In this document: positions 10,649 to 47,728 of the stretch, piece after piece | Position numbering within the stretch: position 1 is the first letter of the stretch | How the letters are laid out: each line of letters begins with the position of its first letter | Source of the DNA: Brachyhypopomus gauderio | Taxonomy: Eukaryota; Chordata; Actinopteri; Gymnotiformes; Hypopomidae | Direction of reading: 5' to 3' | Assembly (NCBI RefSeq): GCF_052324685.1 | Contig: NC_135211.1 | Coordinates: forward strand, 6,406,193 to 6,470,192 | DNA length: 64,000 nucleotides | Position numbers and translations under genes: made by a program | Notes under the pieces: model-generated | Databases searched by the model: none | The model's input: only the letters and a program-made list of their open reading frames with translations | Told to the model about the DNA's origin: nothing

Positions 10649-12521
10649 GAAGTCAAAAAGGCAGGGCTGGGGTTTGGGGGGGGTGTGTGGATGGGCGGGG
10701 TGGTTGGGTCGTCCACGATTAGGGGAGCGGGCGGAGAGAGGAGGTCAGGAGATGCAGCACCGATCTGCTCTTGAATGGGTCTCTGGAGCCAAGCAAATTC
10801 TGCGTACAGGCCACGGTACCGTTCCCATGTTCCTAACACACACTCACGGAAACTAGCACACGGCACACACACACAAACACGCACTCGTTCACCTGTGGAC
10901 GGAAAAGTAAAGGAGGTTAGGAGGAAGAGAGATGAACAACCGTTTTGTCTACATGCCACAGTGCTACCATCTCCAACGACTGGTCCAGATATGACGACAG
11001 TGTCATATTGATACAGTTGATAACCAGATGGTGTTAGGAAAGTTTATTTTATGTATTTATATATTGGGCCTGATGTATGTAGATGTTGGAAGTTATACAT
11101 TTATATATATTTAGTACTGGGCCTTATTTCCAAAGCAATCGCGAGGTGGTAAGGGGACAGGCGAAGACGAGGGTGTGTGTGAAGCTGACCGTAAAGCGAT
11201 GAGCTGGGATTTGGTGGCATTCGGCATACTGATCTTCTGCAGGGACAACTGATGGAACATGGACGGGGTTCCTAACCTGCTCTGAGGTGGCTGTTCAGAT
11301 CTGAAGGAGAAGATCGGGTATATGACCACAAAAGATCAAAAGGTTTGGACGTGTAAACGAGGTCTAATGCACATTGCCTCGGTTCTTGGCAGATTCATGC
11401 AAGCACTTCTGCAAATGCTTAACTGGTAGGAATCTGAGCATTGGAATATACACAGTGTGAGTCACCATGGAGCCCTCAAGGAATTCTACCATTCCTAGAA
11501 GGCAAATTGCCATGTTTTATTGGCTATCTCCATTTACCCAGAACATACCTCTGTGTCACCCACACAGGTTTTTTGAGAGACATTTATCAGCTTGAACCGA
11601 AATCAAATGAAAGCTTTATGCAATGCAGACAGTAAGGGAACGGGCTTCGTACACTGCTCCATTTTAAGCCAGTAAGTGTTATGTGCTTAGAGAAGCCAGA
11701 AGACAGATAAGGTAACGTTACAACATCTTAGCCCGATTTTCGCCGCACGCAACGCTTTGTCCAGTATTGATCACACTTGACCACATCGCGGCTCTTGTTG
11801 CCTTGCTGCATGTGTGATAACTGATGCCCTTATCGGCGCAGCGCTGCGGCCGCTCGCCCCATCCACCTTCCCACGTTTGTCGTCGCTCAAAACGGTCTGT
11901 GAAGATGATGCCGTGCAAACCAAAGGCTACATTTACTGCACATACATGGGGGCGCACATTTGCGTGCGTGTGTGTGTGTGTATGTGTGTGTGTATGTGTG
12001 TGCGTGCGTGCGTGCGTGTGTGACAGAGAGAGAGAGAACGCGCGCGCTTAAACGATTCGTGGGTGGATCAAAGTTCTACCGTAATATTAAGTGCGATATC
12101 CACAAATCTTGTCTGTTTTATCCGCACCGGTGAGTGTGTGACGAGGATATGGAAGCTTGTTGCACGGTTTAACGAAATGGCCATTTGCTCGTGCAATTTT
12201 CACGCGCTCCCAATAAGGACTACATTATACAGTACACACGCATGCAGTTTGGCACAAATTAATTAGGCATCGCAGCCCATTACATAACCGTTATGGCAAA
12301 TGTAGGCTGAAAGACTCCACGGATGACAGCGATTGTCCGTGAGTGAGCGGTTAAAGCTAAGAGATGTGTATGTTCTTCATAGGCATGGCCAGCTCATCCA
12401 TACCTATGAACAACCAAGAATTGTGCGAAAAATATGTATGTGCACCAACAACATACGTTCACCCCCCTCCATTCCTCCCCGAATCCCCTCGAAAAAAATA
12501 AAAATACAGTATAAAACTCAC
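10649..12521. other. cdkl5 upstream / leader intron region
   Basis: Between the cdkl5 start exon and the candidate promoter near 12.7 kb. Contains a GC-rich patch around 11830-11880 and a (TG)n/(GCGT)n tract at about 11965-12020. No protein exon is supportable. Confidence 0.55.
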
Positions 12522-12870
12522 TCAGGTCCTCGACGACGGTGCGCAAACTCCGCACTCATAGCCACGAATGGATGTTTTCATTTTTACCTGCAATGGTACC
12601 CCATCATTACAGCGGAATTACTATCCACTTTCATTCTGCTCCATTGACAACCTACCAATGCGATTTCAGAGCGCTGCCATCCTGAGTGACGTGCCGTCCG
12701 CCAATCAGAACGCCGTGCGAATGCAAGCCTCCGCCCCCGTCTCGGTCCAATCGTGGCGGAAAAGCAGCGAGAGTCGCCCAAAGGGGCAGGATTTTTAAAT
12801 CGGTTCGGTTGAGCATTTTTTCCACACTGTAACACCGATAGGGTTCGGTGAAGAATTGGTTGAGGGATGT
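12522..12870 (-). promoter_or_regulatory. Candidate cdkl5 promoter and leader exon (CCAAT/GC-box cluster)
   Basis: GC-rich island in AT-rich surroundings. Sites seen: CCAATCAG at 12701, CCAAT at 12747, ATTGG at 12854, GC box CCGCCCCCG at 12731, and CRE-like TGACGTG at 12687. On the minus strand, CCTGA|GTGAGT puts a consensus splice donor at 12521, so a non-coding cdkl5 leader exon could end at 12522 and splice to the ATG exon. NF-Y sites have no fixed direction, so the same island may also serve scml2. Function is inferred; the motifs are visible. Confidence 0.5.
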
Positions 12871-13500
12871 CTCCGCGTAAGGTGAAAACTCTATTAGGCG
12901 AAGCTTTCAAAATGTCAAATCCAGTAAATAGGATATTTATTGACTATTTTGACAAACCGTTCCTTTTTTTTGAGCTTACTATTCTACTAACAGTTCATTT
13001 ACTTTTTGAATTCATTCGTGAACTTAAATTAGCATAATAAAGATGTGCTAATCTGATTGTCTCCCTAATTATAAGCACGGCCGCATATTGAATGGATTAT
13101 GAAATTCGGATCTTGAAATAAATTTCAAGATAACGTTGCTTTATCAAAATTCTAAAATGTTTCCAATTTAATAAAGGTAAAATAGTTTTGAATATTGATA
13201 ACAATATCCAGATGGGAATAATATATTTAGCTCGAGGGCTGCATTAAAATAAACTAGTCTGTACTCACTGCAGCCTTAAATCTAGTCATAAAACATTTCC
13301 GACCTCTAAACATCCGATACAGTGGTTTTCAGTATTTTGTGGTTTTCAGTACTTATGAACGTCATGCGATAATATAGTGAGTTCCGAATGATGGCGCGAA
13401 AGAAGGCTTGTAGTGACGCCTAGTGATACTGTCTCGCCATGATTTATATTCTCATTTTATGCACATATACACTGTACATAACAGAACGCAACATACTCTA

Positions 13501-13555
<55 letters not shown>

Positions 13556-13583
13556 ATGTATGTATGCATCTCTCTCTACCTCC

Positions 13584-13628
<45 letters not shown>

Positions 13629-14289
13629 GAATATATGTATAAAGAGAGAGATACTCACTAAAATGTAGAAATATTGAAAATATTGCAAAATAAGTTACAG
13701 TTTTAAACATTCTAACACTGAATAGAAAAAAAATACGTTTCAGCAAAGGATTCACTTCACAAAGGAATTTGACGAATCCTTTCTTGTGAAAATATATCTG
13801 TTAGGAGATTGTTTCAGCCGATTGGTCGACGTGACGTAAGAAAATTCATTGTTTCACTTAATAGTTTTTGTTTTTTGGAGGAGGTTGGGAGTGTTTTAAA
13901 AGGTTGTTTTAGCAAGAGATGATTTATCTTTAAATTACATTTATTGTTTTTACCACAAACAATGTTTAATTGTTTCATGCTTTTTTGTCTCAGCCAAAGG
14001 TTAAATTACAATTAATTGGGAAGATTATTTTCAATTATTACTGTTCAATTAGAAGTCACTTCTTCTAATCCCGTTTATAAATAACAAAGTGGTAAGTCAT
14101 TGTTCATATTCCAAACAAGTATACACTGTATTTTTTGTAGTTAAACTATTTCTGCTGCTGTGGACTTTATTAGGCAAAAATGTTGGGCAATTGGGCAGTT
14201 CAAGTATTACGTCTAGTTGAGATGCAATGTCTGGCCAAAGTGTTTTATTGCTGCAGGCAGCCCCATGTTCAGTGGCCTAGATAAAGCGC
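12871..14289. other. cdkl5-scml2 intergenic sequence
   Basis: AT-rich with a (TA)n pair at 13506-13552 and 13590-13624. No gene seen. Confidence 0.6.
13506..13624. repeat. Two (TA)n microsatellites
   Basis: About 22 TA units at 13506-13552 and 17 at 13590-13624, separated by TGTATGTATGCATCTCTCTC-type sequence. Confidence 0.95.
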
Positions 14290-14411
14290 ACTGGCGGATA
14301 TCAACTGCAATAGCTGCTTAAACCTGGACATGCGCGGAACTGCCCGAGAAATGGCGGCCTAGTTCCAATGGAAAGCAGAGATATCCACTGTAATTTCCCA
14401 GCTTAAACGGT
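14290..14411 (+). promoter_or_regulatory. Candidate scml2 first (untranslated) exon with YY1 motif
   Basis: AAATGGCGGC at 14349-14358 is a full YY1 core, typical just downstream of vertebrate start sites. The segment ends in a strong donor, AAACG|GTACGTAAG (GT at 14410). The coding start exon at 17301 begins with an acceptor and carries only 42 nt of leader, so an upstream untranslated exon is required and this one fits. The ATG inside the YY1 motif opens no long frame. Confidence 0.45.
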
Positions 14412-17300
14412 ACGTAAGAGAAATGCCAGTTGTATTTTATGTTTTGTGAAATTTAAAAAATTGAATTAATTGCAAAGCTTCTCGTTGTAAAAAGTCTGCG
14501 GCGGCAATAAGAAGCTTAAGTGTTCATTTGGGTGTCCGCGTGTTTTCGTACGGCTGTTACTCGCGGAACTACGCACGAGACCTCTCTCGCGCACACACTC
14601 CCCTTATGTTTGGTCAACTCTTATAGCCTGGTAGCTTAAACAACGAATGTGACAGTGAAGATTAATAAATATAGACATTATAATCTACAAAATGCGTATA
14701 TTTTGTTCGGGATCACTTAAAGACACTTAGACACTTGGTTTATTTAACTGTATTTGTAACGTTGACAATGTTTTCAGGAAATTGTCATCCTGTTATTACG
14801 GCATAAATGTCAAAATATTTTGCGTTCCCAGTTTTGGATTTATAAATGACAAAAAAAATCTGCCCCATTCCCCTAAATTATTTGCATTGCGGGATTTTTC
14901 CGATGATGAAAATAAGTATTCATGTTTCCCTGGCGTCACCTTGTTCGCATCCATTATCAGGAGTGACTTAGTGCTTTTATTTACACGGTCGTCGTGACTG
15001 GTGCTGGAACGTTCTGCTATACACTTTCACCAGACAAGGCACTTTTACATGAGGTGGCAAAAAAGTACAGAATATACACTAAAACGGCACTAAAATGTGC
15101 TTTACATTCAAATATCCCGTGAGTAATCCACACACGCTTAAAATAATAGATAGGTATTTCTTAAAGACACCCCATCCAAGTACTGTGAAAAAAAAACCGT
15201 TCAAATGTTCGCCCATAATCTACTTGTTCTATAAGTCATATGTTATGTGCTATTACTAGTTTTCCCTCCAGTTAAATGCTGTGGGTCTATTAGGGAGTAC
15301 TCAGTCCCCTTCCTGGCAGTGTGCTGAACGGAGGTAAAGGAGGAGGTGCCTGATGGTGTCTGGCTGCTCCCTGGATGGAGGTGGTCCATGGGAGTGAGCA
15401 TCATTGGTAAATGTGAGGTGTTGGGAAGCCGTGCCCAGCCAAACAGCCTTTTATGGCAGTTTGGAATCTTTATGACAGTTGACTGAATGGGAATCACTGT
15501 CTAACACAGCAAAAGAGACAGCTGGAGGGTGTGGGCGTCTGTGTTTGCCTGCGTCTGTGTGTGTGCGTGAACGCACTTGCGTGTGGGTTGCGAGGAGTTG
15601 AGACAACAGACGTCGAGAGTCCTGGAAAGGGTGTTTTGGCAAGTGGTCCTGGAGACGTCGTCCTTCTCTGGTAAATGGACTGATCAGAGATCTGTGTTTG
15701 TGTAATCTGTCTGTGCACTGGGTCACCTAGCTCAGCCTCGCTGTTGCAAGGATGTAAGACACATTTGTGATTATGAAGACCTTGAGAATGATCAGGTTGA
15801 ATGCTTCTTTACAATGAGACTTTGTTTCTGCAAGACAACAAAATTTGCTGTTAGCTTGCATGAGCGATGTTTCAAAGAAGCTCTTTTTTTGCGTTGGTTA
15901 ATTGAAGATTCTCTGTGAGACTTTCAAGCAATTTCACATTACTTTGTTTCTTTGTTTCTGTAATGTACTGCTTGTCCTGATTTCTGTCTATGGTGTGGCT
16001 GTCTGATGTGGTCAGAAGTTGTGTTTCTGTAAATGTGTATGTGTGTAATGCTTCACAATGTGTTTGCTGCTTGATCTGGAGGAGAAAACAAAAGGGTAGA
16101 AACAGAAACGAAACGACACGTTCATTTGACGCTCTCATTTCATATAACATCATGTCATCATATAGTCTAGAGTGCACAGTAGCAGTATCCCTGCACCAAT
16201 GTTTAGGAATGTTTGCAACCATGTTATTTTGACGGGCTGGAGGAACTCTTAAATTTAAAGCACAATTTAATTACTATCCTTATCAGTATCACATTTCCAG
16301 TACGTGTGCTTCATTCGCAGGGACTATGCGTGGCGTTTGGTTTTCGCTTGGTCGTATTTTCGCATCTTTTCCTTTGGCATCGCAGATTTGCAGCTCCATG
16401 TTGAGATTCAGGATTTTCAGCTTCTCTTCGTTTGCCCACGCGCAGCTGTACATGTGTGGCTCTTTCCCAGCCCGGATCATGTGGTCTGGCTGTTTCTACT
16501 CCAGACCCGCAGCCCCGAGATGTCAGACCCCTCCAGGCGAGGAAGATAAGAAGCAGTGCTGTTTTCCCCGGGCTGGTCTGCAGACCTACACGGATCCAGC
16601 CAAGATTCATTCATTTATTTCATTTCTTTGGCTTGGCCTGAATGCAAATGGTCACCAGCCGGTGGAAGTGGGGAACTGTCTGGCTGGTGTGTGTGTGTGT
16701 GTGTGTGTTTGGGGGGGTGTTGGCCATCGGGAGAGGGGCTGGATGTTGGATGTTGGATGGGGGGGTTGGTCTGTTGGGAGTATGGCTTTGATCCCCTGAG
16801 TTTGCACTCTTTGGGAACTCCACTGACTTATTACTGTGTCAGGCTTCTGAAAACAGAAAAAGGCCGTGCTTTGATTTCAACACAGGTATGCGTGATTTAG
16901 GGCCTCTCTTGTGTCTGCCTGTGACATGAACGGCTTTAAACTGGAGGGAGGCGGCAGAGGGATAATCCAGACCTTCCTGGGTCGGCATGCTGATGTGAAC
17001 TGAAGCTGTCTTAGATGGAACATGCATTGCTCTCCAAGGATTAGGTTATACAGACATTAGATAAATAAAGCAGATACTTTAACACAGCAAGAATAGAGTA
17101 AGTTATGTGTCAGGTTTTCAGTGTTTTCACTGTAATTTCAGTTTTGATTGATGGATTGGTCAATGGATATTTTTCATGGTTTGTATCCAAACCTTTTCTG
17201 TAATAGTTTGTAATTGAATTTAATTTGTTAAAGTTAGCAACCTGTATCGTAACTATTCAGTCTAACTCCACTACTCTACTCTTTACTCTGACTGTGACAG
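14412..17300. other. Probable scml2 leader intron
   Basis: Between the candidate leader exon and the acceptor at 17300. Includes a CpG-richer stretch at 14530-14600 and a GC-rich stretch at 16310-16560 of unknown role, plus a (TG)n at about 16687-16707. No protein exon supported. Confidence 0.5.
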
Positions 17301-17342
17301 CTCCGGGCTATTCCATTGTCCCATTGGCTGGGTGATTCCATC

Positions 17343-44143
<26,801 letters not shown>

Positions 44144-44842
44144 GCTCGTCTTCAACACAGCACAAACACACAGGCTCCAGCAGGGGGCAGCAGACTGCTC
44201 CAAGTCCCCTCGGAGTCCGAGTCCGTGAAGGAGTGAAGATGTACGGGATTGGATAGAGCTGGCGTGAAGCTACACAGTCTGCTTGGGCATACGCCAAAAA
44301 AATTAAGTTGTCTAAATTTAAGACGTTCCACAAGTCCAAAAATGTGGCTAGCCGAGGTTTGAACATTGTAAAACCAGCAACAACAGTCGTAAAACAGGAT
44401 TTCACATTGCCAAAGCCTCTGCACTCTTGGGAGTTCGATGAAATTCGCAATTCTGGCAGAGTGTAGAGTTCCTCTCAGGTCAGGGGGCATAATGCTCTTC
44501 TCAGCACACCGGCACCATCTTCAAGCCCAATTACAAGCCACCACAGACGACCTCAGCACCTGCTTTCACGAGAAAGACAGTCACAGGCAACAGTGGACTC
44601 AGCTGAATCCCAAAGGATTTCTTTGTCTTATGCATAGGGTTCTTATTCTGCCCATACACTGCGACAGAGCTTTGATGACTGTTCATAATGACACAGACGA
44701 TCTGCTTTTCCTCCCTGCTAAATACTGGAGAGAGATCCAAGTTACAACTTCAGTTAGTAAACCATTACGTTGTATTCAGTATGGACCAACTTGACCCTTT
44801 ACTTTTGAAAAACATTGGGTAATGTCATTTGCAATCATTAAA
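44144..44842 (+). other. Probable scml2 3' UTR
   Basis: Sequence after the stop; the first plausible poly(A) signal is ATTAAA at 44837-44842. The true end may be further right. Confidence 0.4.
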
Positions 44843-45968
44843 CACACTACAGCACTAGTCATTAGGGTATGTGTTAAACATTTTACAAACTTTTTTGTCA
44901 GCTTATTTAATGTGGTTCTCTTGAAATAACCATACAAACTATTTATTATCATAAGTCTCTTGTTTTACCAGTTATATCTTTAATACCACCAGATGTATAC
45001 CCGAGTTCTGTGCATGATACCCAGCAAACCAAAATAACATTTTGCTATAAAAGCAGTTAAAAGTTGAAAACACAAATGAACTAAACAGTTGCTATTGCTA
45101 TTTATTGTTCAAAACTTTACTCAGGTTACTCATCTGTGTTATTCTTTATTAGTCAGTTGCAAAATTATGCCATCATTTCCCCCGAACAAGGAATTCTGGT
45201 GTTACACGTACATATACAAATCATCCATGTGTCCCCATACAACTTAGCTTGTGAAATATGGGTCAAAGGCACCTAAGACCTCTGTGTGGAGCAACAGGAG
45301 TGAGAGTTCGTTTTCATTACTTCATTCATTCGGTTCAAAATGTCGGAACTACACCACCCGGCTCACCCGGGCCGGTCTGGAGCTTACGGCATTTGAAGGC
45401 CTGTTCTGTTACCATAGAAACTGACGGGCAATTCCTCATTGGGCTTGTAGCTTAGCATTTCCACCTGACTGTATCTGTGAACAACGTCGTTTTGTTTAGA
45501 CTCGGTGCTAACTCTGCGTATGCCTAGTAACCCCAAGCACCACAATTTTTGCTACCTGTATGTTTCTGTATGCTGTGCCAGGTATGGTTTCATATTTCTG
45601 TGTTGATGTTTGGAACGTTTAATCATTTATTTAATGCATAGAAAGCTCTTATTTCTATGAGCAGTGTTCTTGTTGTTACAACAGGTTTTGGTGATCGGAT
45701 TTGACTTTTTAGGGAAATGCTTTTTTTTATATATTTTTTTTTCTAGATTGTAAAACCTCCTTTAGACTGTGACTCAGGTTCAAGTAGTTTTCATTAACTG
45801 GAATACTTTTCTACAGTGTCAAACATTTGCATTTAAGTGTTCTTTTTTTCAACTTTTATCATGTCAGTGGAAGAAATTTGCCTCATCAGGTATTCTAATA
45901 TGAACGCAGCGCTCTCCAATTATATTTGCCCTCATTTGAATAATATGGCTTATGCCAGTACACCTTTT
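44843..45968. other. Tail-to-tail scml2-rai2 gap
   Basis: AT-rich. Either 3' UTR may extend into it. No gene, RNA or mobile element recognised. Confidence 0.5.
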
Positions 45969-45974
45969 TTTATT
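45969..45974 (-). terminator. Candidate rai2 poly(A) signal
   Basis: AATAAA on the minus strand, 276 nt past the rai2 stop codon. Confidence 0.45.
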
Positions 45975-46249
45975 AAAACTTATAAGAAAGATGTTTGTGC
46001 TCTGGTGGGTTTCTTTATAACACGAACATAATATAGCAAGTGGCTCGTTATTCCACTTGGACTTACACAAAGGAAAATCCACCTTTTGGTGCCTTGAAGA
46101 AAAAGAACAACATGCATTTAGGTATTCAGCTCATTTAAACAAACAGACTTGGCATTACGTGATCCTGACGTCTTCCATGTCTGTAACCGAGCACTCGAGT
46201 GCAATCTCGCTCGTATCTATATCAAGAAGAAGAACCCGAGGTGAATCTC

Positions 46250-47665
46250 TTAGCCAGGCTGGAACGTCATCGCATGCCGTTTTTTGACGGGGTGGGTGTT
46301 TATGGATTGGGGGATCGCCCTCTTTAGCTGCTTAATTTTGTTCTTATGGAAGTAATCCTTTGGCTGGTTTATGGCTATCTTCCCAGTGACAGCAAGGCTG
46401 TCCTGGACAGAAATGTCCGCTGTGGGTCTTTGTCTTAGGGTAGCGTCCCTGCCACTGTGACCTGCCTGCCTTGTGGTGCTCTTTCTGTGGAGGTGTTCCA
46501 CTTCCATTGTCCACTCGTACTGTGAGCCAAACTCTACATCAGTGTCACAGGTCACACGTCTTTGCGAGTACGTTAGCGGCCGAATGTCTCTCTCTACATT
46601 TGTTGAATTCGTTACGTGATATTTCGACATGCCACTACCGCACGAACCTGCGAATGGCGTGCCGGACACGGACAGGTCCAAGGCAGAGTCTTGGATGGGA
46701 CATTGATGTCGCTGGGTTTGAACGGGCCTGAACTTAACCGAGAGGTCAAGAACTTCTTCCTGAGGAAGTGAAGGGGGAGGACGTGTGGGTAACTGCAGGA
46801 AATAATAGTCAGACTTTGGGATGTGGGTGCTTTTGCTCTTTGTCGTGTCAGAAACTGGGATTGGGATTGGGATTGGGATTGGCAGGGGCACTGGTAAAGG
46901 GACGAGGAGAGGATAAGGGACCAGCAACGTGGCAGGAGGGATGAGGGAAACGAGTGGAAAAGAAGGATGTAAACAGGGCAGAGCTGACTCTGGGTGGAAG
47001 AAGGTTTCGCTGACAGGATCCGCCGGCGATCTAGTCCCGCGGTTTTTAAGGGTGGAATAAAGTTCTTGGAGAGCTGCTGTGAATTCTGCAGTTTGTGAGG
47101 CAGGACTGTCGAGCGGTAGAGGAGATGGGTTGGATTTAGCGCCGCTACACCGAGGCTGACTCAACGGCGTTGACGCGGACCGCAGCACTGCACCAGGTCC
47201 TAACGGGTTCTGGTGGCACTGCTGTTCTGGGATCAAACATGAAGACTGGGCCAGAAGATGAGAGCTTATATACTGTAACAGTGACTGATCTAAGATCAGT
47301 GGTAAAGAGACGGAGCTTGGACAGGATGCAGTGACAGATGTGTCTTGTGTTCGACTAACATGGGTGTCTGCGCCTGCTGCCCCCTGCAGATGAACGGGCA
47401 GCATAACTGGACTGCCCCCGAGGCAGCCAGGCTGTAGCAGAGAGGCTGCCATTTTGAGAATGAAAGCCAGAGCGGGCTCTGGGAAGAGATCAAACATGGC
47501 AGTGTCTTCAGCTGCCACTTCTGAAGGAAGGCCTGGTCGCGCGCTTGTGTTTGAACTGCTGCTCCATGTCTGTGAAGAGAGCGTGTGTGCAGATCTGTCT
47601 GAACTTCCTACTGAAGTTTTTCTGATCTCTCCGACTCCGTGGGTCTCGCTGCGATGGTCTCCCAT
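46250..47665 (-). CDS. rai2: Retinoic acid-induced protein 2 (single coding exon)
   Basis: Nuclear co-regulator that recruits CtBP through ALDLS motifs. 471 residues (human 530). Seen: an N-terminal LKMAASLLQPGCLGGSPVML segment like human VAATVLQPLCLGESPVVM; a hydrophobic Pro/Ile run PPATLLVPYPLLVPLPVPLP followed by IPIPIPIPV (about residues 245-271); two CtBP-type motifs, VLDLS (about 305) and ALDLS (about 328); and the C-terminal HPVKKRHAMTFQPG matching human LPIKKQRLATFFP. Start chosen at MGDHRSETHG because a splice acceptor (TGTTCTTTTCCAG, exon from 47687) lies just upstream, so the coding part is one exon, as in mammals. The middle is poorly conserved. Confidence 0.9.
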   Translation of the reverse strand: MGDHRSETHGVGEIRKTSVGSSDRSAHTLSSQTWSSSSNTSARPGLPSEVAAEDTAMFDLFPEPALAFILKMAASLLQPGCLGGSPVMLPVHLQGAAGADTHVSRTQDTSVTASCPSSVSLPLILDQSLLQYISSHLLAQSSCLIPEQQCHQNPLGPGAVLRSASTPLSQPRCSGAKSNPSPLPLDSPASQTAEFTAALQELYSTLKNRGTRSPADPVSETFFHPESALPCLHPSFPLVSLIPPATLLVPYPLLVPLPVPLPIPIPIPIPVSDTTKSKSTHIPKSDYYFLQLPTRPPPSLPQEEVLDLSVKFRPVQTQRHQCPIQDSALDLSVSGTPFAGSCGSGMSKYHVTNSTNVERDIRPLTYSQRRVTCDTDVEFGSQYEWTMEVEHLHRKSTTRQAGHSGRDATLRQRPTADISVQDSLAVTGKIAINQPKDYFHKNKIKQLKRAIPQSINTHPVKKRHAMTFQPG

Positions 47666-47728
47666 GACTTCCGAACAAAAAAACGTCCTGGAAAAGAACA
47701 GAATCGATGCATCAACATTTGCTATCAA

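Noticed and set aside
16311..16799. Open frames on both strands near 16.3-16.8 kb
   Set aside because: No recognisable domain, no matching splice sites in phase with scml2 exon 1; possibly a conserved non-coding stretch.
47666..47728. Upstream in-frame ATG adding 21 residues to rai2
   Set aside because: A splice acceptor (TTCTTTTCCAG) lies between this ATG and the conserved frame, so the upstream part is intron; start placed at 47665.
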